Source: Pandoraea pnomenusa
GTDB lineage: Bacteria; Pseudomonadota; Gammaproteobacteria; Burkholderiales; Burkholderiaceae
Assembly (NCBI RefSeq): GCF_000767615.3
Contig: NZ_CP009553.3
Coordinates: forward strand, 496,001 to 560,000
Direction of reading: 5' to 3'
Length of the DNA stretch: 64,000 nt
The position numbers and the translations under genes are program-made. The notes beneath the pieces were generated by a model. It searched no databases. It was not told the origin of the DNA and worked only from the letters and a program-made list of their open reading frames with translations. Of this stretch, positions 54,383 to 63,269 are shown one piece after another (position 1 is the first letter of the stretch; every line of letters starts with the position of its first letter).

Positions 54383-57300
54383 TCAGTAGAACAGTCGGTA
54401 GGCGACACCGACCTGCGTGGTGGCAACACCAGTGCCGTTGGTGATGTCGTGCGAGTAGTAAATGCGTGCGTGGTCGTTGCCGATGACCGACCCGGCGATG
54501 CCCAGGTTGACCTGGGGCCCCCAGCCCTGCTGGCTGTCGTGAATGTAGCCGGCGTCCAGATACGGCCGCCAGGCGCGACGGTAGGTGTTCTGGTAGTCTT
54601 GGCCGAATCCGGCCATCACGCCGTATTGCGTGGTCGTGATCGGCATGAACTCGGACGCCAGGGGTACCGTGCCGGTCGGCAGCAGGACGGCGAGCGAATT
54701 GACGGTGTTGTTGCTCGGCGTATAGATGCCGCGCTCGGCCACGAGGCGGATGTTCAGGTCGGGGTAATCGATGCGCAGCTTGTATCCCAGTTCACCGCCG
54801 AAGCGCCAGCCGCGGCCGAGGTAGGTGCGGTCCTGAGCGTGAAAGCGATCGTATTCCGCGTTGGCCTGACCATACCACCGCCCGTCGCCCGCCCACAGCA
54901 TCTGCATGCTGCCGAAATCGCGGGTGGCCGCGACCTGTGTGTTGGGCGCAATGTCGGTGAACTGGTTGTAGCCGACCTGGAACGTGGTCGTGAGCGGCGA
55001 GTTGCGGTTGAACGCGGCCGACACGAGCCCCGTGAAGAAGCTGTTGAGTTCGGTGCGATGGCCGAGCGTGAACGCCAGATCCCGATCGACCGTGCGATCG
55101 CGCACGGTGAAGTTGAATATCCGGTCGTGCGCGGGCACCCAGGCCAGCTGCGAGGTATCGACGGTTCGCTGGTTGCGCTGAATGGCCTCGAGCGTCACGC
55201 CGATCCGGCTCGTGAGGTTGAGGCTGCCGATCAGCGAACTCTCGAGGTAGCTCAGCGGCGCCTGACGGGAATAGAAGAGATCGAAGCCGGCGTTGGAACG
55301 GTCGCGCAGGATCGTGTCGGTAAACGTCGTGTGAACGGCGTCGTTGTTCGGGGCGCCGTCGGCGGCGCGCCAGGCGAGCGTTTGCGCCTGCGGTGCGCGG
55401 CCGAGCCGCTCGTTGGCCTCGATTTCGTTCTCGATGGGCATGCGGCCCTGACGGCGATCGAGCAATTGCGCCATCTTGTCGCGATCGTTGTTCTCCAGCG
55501 CGAGCGCGATCTCGGCATCGGCCGGGCGCAGGAGCCGGTTCGTATACTCGCGCGCCAGCCATGCGCGCGCGAGATCGAAATCCTCGCCGGAGAGTGCCCA
55601 GGCGAGCCCGACGTCGCGCGTGGTCGCGCTGATGACGGCCTGACGCGACATCAACGACGGATCGCGCTGCCCGGGGTTGTCGGTCGCGGGCTTGAGCGGG
55701 GCCAGCTCGGCCGAGTCGCCGAGCAGCGAGTCGGCGACCTTGGCGCTGTCGGCGGAGCGTCGATCCTCGCGCAGGAGGTTGACGAGCAACTGACGCGACG
55801 TGTCCGCGTTCGAGAACACCTGCGCCAGCGTGACGCGTGCGGCCTGGGCTTCGAGCACGCCGTCGTTGTCGGACGTGAGCGCGGCCAGACGTTGCACCAC
55901 GGCGCCCTGGCGGCGGCGCGACGCGAAACGCAACTGCCCCGATTCCGCACGGGCCTGAAGATCCTTCCAGGCGCCCTGGCGAATCTTCCAGGCCGTGCCG
56001 GCGTCGCCGGCGGCCTCTTCCGCGTCGGCGAGCGACAGCATCCAGAGCGGATCGTCGTCGGAGAGCGCGGCCTGCTGGCGCAGATAGGTCAGCGCCTCGC
56101 GAGGATTGCCCAGGCGCAGCAACCCCGCACCGTAGGCGCCCCAGTAGCTGGCGTTGTCGGCGACCATGGGACGGTAGTCGTGCAGGACCGTGCGAAGCTC
56201 GTCGTCGCTGCCGTAGTCGACCAGCGCCCACAGGTAGGCCACGCGGACTTCGTCGCCGGCGTTGTCCAGTTTCGAGGCGACGCGCAGATCGTCCAGCGCG
56301 GCGTCCCAGCGCTGGATCTGCTGGAAATAGACGGCGCGCGTGGCGAGCAGGTCGCCGGATTTTGCGAACTTGTCGCGCTGTTGCGCATCGAGGCCGTCGA
56401 GCAATGCCTGCACGCGGTCGTAGGCCCGGGCCTGCGTATAGAAGTAAATCGCCGCCTGCAGCGCGAGGTCCGAATCGTTCTGCCTGAACTCCGCTTCCGC
56501 CGTGCGGCCGGCATCGAGCGGATAGCCCTGGTAGAAGTACGTCATCGCGTTGAAGTCGAGCGCCTCGGCCTTGCCGGTGCGCAACAGCTGTCGATAGGCG
56601 AAGTTGGCGTCCTCGTCGCTTTGCGTGAGACGCGCGACCTCGGCGTACGTGCGCCAGTAGCCGGCGTCGGCGGGCAAGGTGCCCGCGACGTCGCGCACGC
56701 TGCGCAGTTCGGCCAGTGCCTGCGCGAGATGCCCTTTCTGGTACAGCAGGCTGGAAATGCGCAGCGCATACTGGGACGACGGGCCGAACTCCTTTTGCAA
56801 CGTCTGGAACGTGGCCAGGGCTTCGGCGTCCTGGCCGATGCGCTGCGCGACGTCGCCTTCGCGCTCGAGCAGGGCGCGACGCTGGCTGCCCGTGGCATGG
56901 CGCTTGAGATAGGCGAGCCCTTCCTCCGGGCGCCCGAGCCGCTCGTACGTGTTGACGATATCGTCCTTGAGCTTGAGGTTGTCCGGCTGGCGGTCCGCCT
57001 CGAAAATCTGGGCCGCCAGATAGGCGTGGTCGTCGTTGAGTTGGGGGGCGAGCTGGTAGACGTTTTCCCACGCCTGCGCGTTGCCCGTGGATTCCGCGTA
57101 CTTGAGCCAGTAGGCCAGTGCCAGCGGCGCGTGCCCGTTCCACTGCGCGACCTGAGCGAGACGGCGCGTCCAGACGAGTGGGTCGAGCTTGCGTTGCAAG
57201 GCCTGCTGCGCGAGTTTCTCGGCGTCGTCGAGCTGACGCGCTTCGACGAACGCCTTGAACGCCAGATCGTAATCGCTGGCGTTCACGCCGTTGGCGTCGG

Positions 57301-58513
57301 TGCCCCCGGCGGCGGGTCGCGAGGGCGAGTCCCAGTCGGGACTGGCCGGGATGGCGAGCCTGGCTTTCGGGTCGGCCTGCGCCGGTTGCGAGGACGGCGC
57401 GGCATCGGCGGCACTCGCGCCTCGGGCCAGACCCACGTCAGCCACCCGGATGATGCGTGGGCCGTTCGACCGGTGCAGTGCACGCACGCCCGCCGGTCCA
57501 TCGAGGTAGCGAAAACGTGCGGGCGCGGCGCCGTCGAGACCGCGGCCATCCGCGCCCACGCCGGGCAGCCAGCCCGCAAGGCGGAGGGTTGCGCCATGCG
57601 ACGTCGGCGTGAGGCTCGAGAGCTTGGTGAGTGCGCGGGCGTACGTCGTCATCAGGTCGGTTCGGCCCGCCTGACGGGCCACGTCGAGCAGATAGCGCAG
57701 CGTAACAGGATCGTTGGACAGATCGCCGATGCGCTTTTCCCCTTCGGTGCAGGCGCGCGCCACCTGATTCGCGGAGACGAGCACCCGCATGCCGGCGAGG
57801 AACAGCCGCCGACGGTCGTCGCGGGTGCGGGCCACGGCCTGTGCGGCGAAATAGGCGTTCGCGGCGTCGTCGTAGGCGGACTGCGACAGCGCGGCGTTGG
57901 CGAGCTTTTCCTGCCATTGCGCGGCATTGGCGGCGTCGGCTGCCGCCAGCAGGCGGTAGTCGCGCAACATCAATTCGGTCGCGCCCGCCAGACGGGCCTT
58001 CTCGGCGAGCATGCGCAGCGTCGGCACGTCCCATTGATATTGCGACGTGGCGTCGAGCAGTTCCACGTACTGCGCCATGCGCTCGGCGCGGGCCGGATCG
58101 TCGGCCGGTACGTCGTAGGCGCGTTGCTCGGCGGCGGCCAGGGAGAGCAGGATGCCGCGACGGCGATTCTGTTCGTCGGGCATGGCGCGCAGCTTGTCCG
58201 CCACGCGCGTGGCATCGTCCCAGCGGCCGAGGCCGAGATACTGCTGGCCGAGCAGGTCGAGATAGCGCGGTGCGTCGGGCTCGATGCGCAGCCAGGCTTC
58301 GAGATAGGCGACGGAGAGCTCGCTCGGCGGTTGCGAAGCCACCGAACGCGTTTGCTCCTCGTCGCTCGGATGCGCCGCGCCGAGCGCGAGCACGACGCCG
58401 GCGCCGATGGCTGCCGTCAGCCACGGCGGGCTCAGGCGCTCTCGCTTCTCGACAGGCCGGGAAGCGGCGGCGCTGTCGAGCGCACGGTCGTTGGGTCGCG
58501 TTGCGTCAGTCAC
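54383..58513 (-). CDS. pelB: Pel TPR scaffold and outer-membrane porin PelB
   Basis: A protein of about 1376 residues. It has one membrane helix near residues 32-48 (PPWLTAAIGAGVVLALGA), a long stretch of TPR-like helical repeats from about 60 to 1080, and a C-terminal beta-barrel ending in VGVAYRLFY (terminal aromatic). The TPRs bind PelA and the barrel exports Pel. It is about 180 residues longer than the Pseudomonas protein (1193), partly because of a Pro/Ala-rich linker at about residues 301-412. The GTG at 58513 overlaps the last 8 bp of pelA; an ATG at 58531 is also in frame. A very long opposite-strand open frame over this gene is a GC-codon shadow. Confidence 0.9.
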   Translation of the reverse strand: MTDATRPNDRALDSAAASRPVEKRERLSPPWLTAAIGAGVVLALGAAHPSDEEQTRSVASQPPSELSVAYLEAWLRIEPDAPRYLDLLGQQYLGLGRWDDATRVADKLRAMPDEQNRRRGILLSLAAAEQRAYDVPADDPARAERMAQYVELLDATSQYQWDVPTLRMLAEKARLAGATELMLRDYRLLAAADAANAAQWQEKLANAALSQSAYDDAANAYFAAQAVARTRDDRRRLFLAGMRVLVSANQVARACTEGEKRIGDLSNDPVTLRYLLDVARQAGRTDLMTTYARALTKLSSLTPTSHGATLRLAGWLPGVGADGRGLDGAAPARFRYLDGPAGVRALHRSNGPRIIRVADVGLARGASAADAAPSSQPAQADPKARLAIPASPDWDSPSRPAAGGTDANGVNASDYDLAFKAFVEARQLDDAEKLAQQALQRKLDPLVWTRRLAQVAQWNGHAPLALAYWLKYAESTGNAQAWENVYQLAPQLNDDHAYLAAQIFEADRQPDNLKLKDDIVNTYERLGRPEEGLAYLKRHATGSQRRALLEREGDVAQRIGQDAEALATFQTLQKEFGPSSQYALRISSLLYQKGHLAQALAELRSVRDVAGTLPADAGYWRTYAEVARLTQSDEDANFAYRQLLRTGKAEALDFNAMTYFYQGYPLDAGRTAEAEFRQNDSDLALQAAIYFYTQARAYDRVQALLDGLDAQQRDKFAKSGDLLATRAVYFQQIQRWDAALDDLRVASKLDNAGDEVRVAYLWALVDYGSDDELRTVLHDYRPMVADNASYWGAYGAGLLRLGNPREALTYLRQQAALSDDDPLWMLSLADAEEAAGDAGTAWKIRQGAWKDLQARAESGQLRFASRRRQGAVVQRLAALTSDNDGVLEAQAARVTLAQVFSNADTSRQLLVNLLREDRRSADSAKVADSLLGDSAELAPLKPATDNPGQRDPSLMSRQAVISATTRDVGLAWALSGEDFDLARAWLAREYTNRLLRPADAEIALALENNDRDKMAQLLDRRQGRMPIENEIEANERLGRAPQAQTLAWRAADGAPNNDAVHTTFTDTILRDRSNAGFDLFYSRQAPLSYLESSLIGSLNLTSRIGVTLEAIQRNQRTVDTSQLAWVPAHDRIFNFTVRDRTVDRDLAFTLGHRTELNSFFTGLVSAAFNRNSPLTTTFQVGYNQFTDIAPNTQVAATRDFGSMQMLWAGDGRWYGQANAEYDRFHAQDRTYLGRGWRFGGELGYKLRIDYPDLNIRLVAERGIYTPSNNTVNSLAVLLPTGTVPLASEFMPITTTQYGVMAGFGQDYQNTYRRAWRPYLDAGYIHDSQQGWGPQVNLGIAGSVIGNDHARIYYSHDITNGTGVATTQVGVAYRLFY

Positions 58514-61325
58514 ATTCCACCCCGATGACATGCATGGTGACGGGCTTCTCGGCAACGCCCGAGACATCGACACGCAGGCGGCCGGCGCCATCGGCACGAC
58601 CCTTCGTCACGCCGTCGACGCTCAGGCGGCACCCCGCGGCATTGGCGACGCTCACGAACGGCTTGTAGTACCCGCCGAACCGGAACGACAGGTTGCGGCC
58701 CGTGCGCTTGAAGTCGCGCACGAATCCGGCCGCCTCGCTGATGTAGGGCGTACGGTCGGCGCCCTTCGCGCCGATCGAGAATTCGGCCGTGTCGCCGCCC
58801 ATGTGGATGTAGAGGCCGCCCGGACCCGGCAGATAGCCTGCGATGTCCTCGGACGTGCCCATGACGGGCACGCCTTCGCCCGGCCAGCGCATTTCGCGCA
58901 GATCCGCGCCGCTGCGAACGCGCCAGCGCACAGGGGCACCGTCTGCCGTCACTTCGCGAGCGACCGCGACGCGACGCCAATCCAGCACGCGCCGAATGTA
59001 TTCAGTGGTGAAGATCGGGAAGACCGGTTGCCGGAGCACGGCGTTGTAGACGTCCTTCAATGCGTTGAGCGAGGCGACCTTCGTGCCCGAGTACATGTGG
59101 TAGTAGAGGTTGACGGCCTTGAAACGGATCGGCTTGTCGGTCATCTCGAAGGTCTCGAGCACGCGCGTGTAGCCGTAATACGGGCCGAGCCAGTCGTTCG
59201 TGTAGACGTTCTCGTCCATCACCGCCGCGTACACCTGGAATTCCGTGGGCAGCAGGCCCTTCGCCACGCCGTACGGCGCGATGTTGGTCCAGCTGTTGTT
59301 CGTCTTCGTGATGATCGTATCGCCGCCATTGATCGACAGCACGCCCGCCTTCCACGCCTTGCGAATGGCGATGGCCGGCGCCTGGGCGTCGCCGGGCCAC
59401 TGGAGCACCACCACCTTCTTTCCGGGAGGCGCCAGTCGCTGGTTGATGTAATCGATCGATCCCTGGATCTCGCGATCGAGGTTGAACCGGTAGTTGGGAA
59501 TGTCGAGCGAGAAGGCGTCGTCGCCGCCCCATTCCTTGTTGGCCTTGCCGTAGATGCGCTCGCCAGTCTTCTGATTGATCTGTTCGAGGTTGAACGGGTG
59601 GGAATAGGTATGCGTGCCGATCTCGACGTTGGGCAGCGCGAACATCTTGCGCGCGATCTCTTCCAGGCGCGGCGAGATCTTCGGGTACAGGCCCGTGGGT
59701 CCGACTTCCCCCTCGATCACCGACAGCGTGGTGGGGACGAGGTATTTCGAGAAGATCTGCTCGTACAGCGCCATCGAACCGTAATCGACGCCGGGGAACT
59801 CCGCGCGCGACGCGAAGCCGTCGCCGTCGACGTGCACGAACATTAGACGGCGCCCGTTTTCGGTCGTCACGTCGGGCACGGGCATCTGCGGCAGCGCGAG
59901 TGCCTGGCGCAGGAAGTCGATGGGCTGGATCGCCCAGCGTTCCTGTTCGATGCCCGCGAGCGACGTCACACCGTACGGGTTGAGGGAGTAACCGCCCCAC
60001 GGCAGCATGCCGGCCATGTCGTAGGTGTAGTCGCCGGCCTTGAGGCGAAGCAGCGGCTCGCCCTTCGGGCCGACACGAACGCCAAGGGCGTCGCGTACGT
60101 CCGGCGTCGGCATGATCTCGAAGCCGATCATCGGCGACTTGCTTACCACCCGGGGCTCGACGGCGCCCGGCACGGTGCCCGCCACGCGTTCCAGTCCGAG
60201 CACCTGCGCCGTCTGCTGGTCGATGGGGAAGCCGAACTGGCCGATCACCGCCACACGCATGCCTTCGCGGATGCGGGCGAGCAACCAGCGGCGCCAGGCA
60301 CCGGCGTTGTTCACGTTGCGGTCGATCGACACGACGATGCCCGCATACCGGTCGGTGCGCACGTTCGCCGGCATCTGGCCGCTGTTGGCATTGACGTACT
60401 GGACGTCGTAGCCGAGGTAGTTCAGCGGCATCGAAATGTCGCGCGCACCGGTGGTCAGGTCGATCGGCTCGCCGTCGCCCGGCGTCTGCACCATGAGGAT
60501 CTTGCGCGGCATCACTTCGATACGGCCAACGCCGACGGTTTGCACATCGGGATCCGTGACGAAGGCACGCACGCCTTTCTGATCGAGCGAGCGCGCCGTG
60601 GTGCGACGGCAGGCGAGGTCGGCGCTCTCGCAATAGTCCATGGCGAACGTCGGCAGATGCGCCTGGTTGCGCAACGCGTCGAGCTGCGCGAACGCCGCCG
60701 CCTGCACGTTGGCGGGGGTGTCGACGAAGATCATCGCCGCCGCGTCGTAACGGCGATACAGCCCGTCGGCCAGCACGCCGGCCAGCGCGGGGGCGAGCGA
60801 GGCCGCCGTGTTCAGGTGATTCCTCAGCACGAGCTGGGCATCCGGGTAGCGTGCATGAATGGCTTGTACGCGCGCGACGATGCGTGCATCGCTCTCGGCG
60901 TCGCCGGTGAGCGGTGCGCCGTCGTCGATCAGGAAGTTGCGAAAGCCTTTTTGCCACAGCGGCGCGATACGCGCGTCGACGAAGGCGTCGGGCGTTTGCG
61001 TCGTGTCGCGCGCGTCGGCGCGCGCGAACCATTGGGTGCGGGGAGCGATCGAGGCGTCGGGCAACGATGCCTGTGCCGGATCGATCACGACCCAGTCGAA
61101 TGCCTGAAGCGCGTCGACAGGAATATCGTCGCCGTAGTACAACGCGATGTCCGGGATGGCCGACTGCGGCGAAGCCAGGGACAACGATGTCGTCGACTGG
61201 GCCTGCGCGGCTGTCGGGGCCGCCGCGACCCCGACCGTGCCGATCGCCACCGCGGCGGCGAGCAGCAGGTGAGCCATCGCTCGTGCAGGCCGTGCGATCA
61301 CCGGTGCGGTCCCCCCGAGGTCCAT
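58506..61325 (-). CDS. pelA: Pel deacetylase/hydrolase PelA
   Basis: About 939 residues from ATG 61325 (the frame is open to 61412; ATG 61385 is another option, and no start has a good ribosome site). A signal peptide (MAHLLLAAAVAIGTVGV...AQA) is followed by a hydrolase-like barrel at about 60-275. A reductase/Rossmann-like part and a CE4-type deacetylase at about 495-780 follow; its metal ligands are the first D in HVDGDGF and the two His in GTHTYSHPF. A C-terminal beta-domain ends the protein. It deacetylates Pel in the periplasm and binds the PelB TPRs. The catalytic Glu of the hydrolase domain (E218 in Pseudomonas) appears replaced: the segment reads VLADGLYRRYD where the stand-alone hydrolase has VAFESLYRGWD. 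Confidence 0.9.
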   Translation of the reverse strand: MDLGGTAPVIARPARAMAHLLLAAAVAIGTVGVAAAPTAAQAQSTTSLSLASPQSAIPDIALYYGDDIPVDALQAFDWVVIDPAQASLPDASIAPRTQWFARADARDTTQTPDAFVDARIAPLWQKGFRNFLIDDGAPLTGDAESDARIVARVQAIHARYPDAQLVLRNHLNTAASLAPALAGVLADGLYRRYDAAAMIFVDTPANVQAAAFAQLDALRNQAHLPTFAMDYCESADLACRRTTARSLDQKGVRAFVTDPDVQTVGVGRIEVMPRKILMVQTPGDGEPIDLTTGARDISMPLNYLGYDVQYVNANSGQMPANVRTDRYAGIVVSIDRNVNNAGAWRRWLLARIREGMRVAVIGQFGFPIDQQTAQVLGLERVAGTVPGAVEPRVVSKSPMIGFEIMPTPDVRDALGVRVGPKGEPLLRLKAGDYTYDMAGMLPWGGYSLNPYGVTSLAGIEQERWAIQPIDFLRQALALPQMPVPDVTTENGRRLMFVHVDGDGFASRAEFPGVDYGSMALYEQIFSKYLVPTTLSVIEGEVGPTGLYPKISPRLEEIARKMFALPNVEIGTHTYSHPFNLEQINQKTGERIYGKANKEWGGDDAFSLDIPNYRFNLDREIQGSIDYINQRLAPPGKKVVVLQWPGDAQAPAIAIRKAWKAGVLSINGGDTIITKTNNSWTNIAPYGVAKGLLPTEFQVYAAVMDENVYTNDWLGPYYGYTRVLETFEMTDKPIRFKAVNLYYHMYSGTKVASLNALKDVYNAVLRQPVFPIFTTEYIRRVLDWRRVAVAREVTADGAPVRWRVRSGADLREMRWPGEGVPVMGTSEDIAGYLPGPGGLYIHMGGDTAEFSIGAKGADRTPYISEAAGFVRDFKRTGRNLSFRFGGYYKPFVSVANAAGCRLSVDGVTKGRADGAGRLRVDVSGVAEKPVTMHVIGVECD

Positions 61326-62143
61326 GACCGTTTGACCATGGTGCGTTGTCGATGCGTCGTGTTGTCCAGTCGAAACCATTGGCATGAGTGCAATTTGCGT
61401 TCCACGATCCACCGCTCGTCATGGGGACAGCAGGTCGATCGATCGTCGGATTAGCGCTGGCGTGCGGCCAGTACGATCGGATGCCGCGCTCGCGCGATAG
61501 ATGACCACGAGTGCGGGTGATGCACATGCTGTGCCGAAGACGGGTGCGTGAATGACGTGCAACGGGCAATCGTGGCGATTGCGCGTTCCCCGACACGACG
61601 CGTCCGTGTTCCCGGCGTTGTCGCGATTGCGCGCTGTCGACGCGGCTCGGTCAGGATTCCAAATCACAGGATTCCGAAGCGGTCGAGAACGCAAAACGCC
61701 GGATCCGATGCGGGATACAGCGTGAAATTGCGCGGCAAGTTCTTGTCGACTTGCTTAGGCGACGAACTCTAAAGTACGGCCGTCCCAATAACGTCCCCCA
61801 AAAACGTGCATGGTCGTGCGGTAAATCCAGGCCCGTCGGGCCGCGGTGAGGGAAGCGACCGGCATTGCATGTTTCGCAGCATGGAAGTTGCAAAAGACGC
61901 GGGCATTTCCGGTGCGATGGCGCGTTTGCGCGCGAGGTGAAATGGGCGATGACGGCGGTGTCGTCTGGCGCAACGTAATGGACGCGAAGCGTAGCATAAG
62001 TGCGTGACACCATAAAGCGCCCTTGTGGTGCTTGGCACACCCATGTGTCGCAGCTATTTCGTCTGATCAAATAGTCGGGGTCGAGCCATCCCGACAGGCA
62101 CCGACAAGCAGGGGAGGCGCGCGGTGAGGCGACCCGGAAAACA
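61326..62143. other. pelA upstream region, no gene seen
   Basis: About 820 bp without a convincing gene. Open frames here (for example 61651-62163 minus) are Arg/Pro-rich with no family pattern and no ribosome site. The region should hold the pel promoter. An imperfect CAAGT...ACTTG repeat sits near 61737-61754. No FleQ-like site could be recognised with confidence. Confidence 0.45.
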
Positions 62144-62176
62144 AAACGCCCGCCGGAGGGCAACCGGCGGGCGTTT
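62144..62176 (-). terminator. Intrinsic terminator of the lipoprotein gene
   Basis: A 13-bp perfect stem (AAACGCCCGCCGG/CCGGCGGGCGTTT) with a 7-base loop. On the minus strand it is followed by TTTTGTTTT, 34 bp past the lipoprotein stop. A strong rho-independent terminator. Confidence 0.88.
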
Positions 62177-62210
62177 CGATTTGTTTCGCCGTGCGTCGAC
62201 GGCGCGATGC

Positions 62211-62750
62211 TCAGTACGGGTACACCGTGTCGTTCGCCACGGCACAGCGCTGACCCTGCTGCACGCGCAGCGGCGGCGCCTGCGTGACCGTGGCGACGCG
62301 GCCGTCGTCCAGACGCACGGTGATGCGATAGAGCACGTTCGGCTCACCCATGCTGTTCTCGATGCGGTTGCCCGCGATGCCGCCGATGACCGCGCCGGCA
62401 ATGGTGGTGGCGGTGCGTCCGCGTCCGCCGCCCATCGTGTTGCCGAGCAGCCCGCCCGCGGCACCGCCGAGGACCGTACCGAGAATGTTCGGGCTGTTAT
62501 TGGCGCCGTTCAGTTGTTCGATCGACTGGACCGTTCCGTAGAGCGCTCCCTGCTGCTGCGGCTGCTGGTATCCCTGCTGATAGCCTTGCTGGTAACCCGG
62601 CTGATAGCCCTGCTGGTAGCCCGGTTGTTGGTATCCCTGTTGGTATCCCGGCTGCTGGTAGCCGCCATATTGCTGGCCCGGGGCCACGCAACCGGCGAGC
62701 ATGACGGCGGCCAGGGCCGCGCTGATTCCCGTAAGTGCTTTGATGTTCAT
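62211..62750 (-). CDS. Glycine-zipper outer-membrane lipoprotein (SlyB/OsmB-like)
   Basis: A 179-residue lipoprotein. The lipobox is VMLAGC with Cys21. Residues about 26-67 are a repeated Gly-Tyr-Gln-Gln linker (GYQQ units with Pro). Residues about 90-125 are a glycine-zipper membrane hairpin (LGGAAGGLLGNTMGGG, TTIAGAVIGGIAGNRIE). A beta-type C-terminal domain (LYRITVRLDDGRVATVTQ) follows. The type resembles SlyB/Pcp and Rick_17kDa antigens and probably stabilises the outer membrane. GAGGAC lies nine bases before ATG. Confidence 0.88.
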   Translation of the reverse strand: MNIKALTGISAALAAVMLAGCVAPGQQYGGYQQPGYQQGYQQPGYQQGYQPGYQQGYQQGYQQPQQQGALYGTVQSIEQLNGANNSPNILGTVLGGAAGGLLGNTMGGGRGRTATTIAGAVIGGIAGNRIENSMGEPNVLYRITVRLDDGRVATVTQAPPLRVQQGQRCAVANDTVYPY

Positions 62751-63269
62751 TTTGGATCGTCCTCGTGAGCGTGAGGTAAATGCGGCGTCACCGCAGATCG
62801 AGCGTGACGTTGCGCACAATGTGGCACATCTGTTGCGACCACGACGCGGAATGTAGGGTTCCGCCGATCTTTATGCTGTAAGAAAAGGTAAGCGTTTGTA
62901 ATGACGCGGCGTGGCGCACGCCGCCGGCGCCGAGGTCAGGCTCGGCATCGCGTCGACAGGCGTTGGTGCGCGCGAGGCTGCCACGGTTCCCTTCCAAAGG
63001 GCTCCCCGATGATATTCCCATCAGGCAAGACGTGGGGGCATGCTCTGTAAATGCTTAATCCCAAAGTGGAATCCTCTCGAATTTTTACGAAATATCGAGT
63101 GTTTGAGAAGTAATCTCCCGGATATTGATCGTCTCGCGCGGGAATCATCTAAGCATATAACCAGAAATCACTTGGATGAGGCGGTACCAAGCGGTAACAT
63201 CGCGACCTTTGGCGACGGCTGCCCCCTGGGCCTTGTCGCTCCCACTCACGCATTTTTCCATTCCGTTTC
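62751..63269. other. Divergent intergenic region, AT-rich, no gene seen
   Basis: 519 bp between the lipoprotein and the MFS gene. It is notably AT-richer than its flanks near 62860-62900 and 63050-63180, consistent with promoters. No -35/-10 pair with correct spacing stands out, and no ORF with family features was found. Confidence 0.4.

Noticed and set aside
53783..58528. A very long plus-strand open frame (over 1500 codons) across pelB-pelC
   Set aside because: Antisense frames stay open in GC-rich genes because stop codons are rare. It has no family motif, an Arg/Gly/Val/Glu-biased composition, and pelB is well supported on the other strand.
61651..62163. A 170-codon minus-strand frame upstream of pelA
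   Set aside because: Arg/Pro/Cys-rich with no recognisable pattern, no ribosome site, and it overlaps a strong terminator at 62144-62176.
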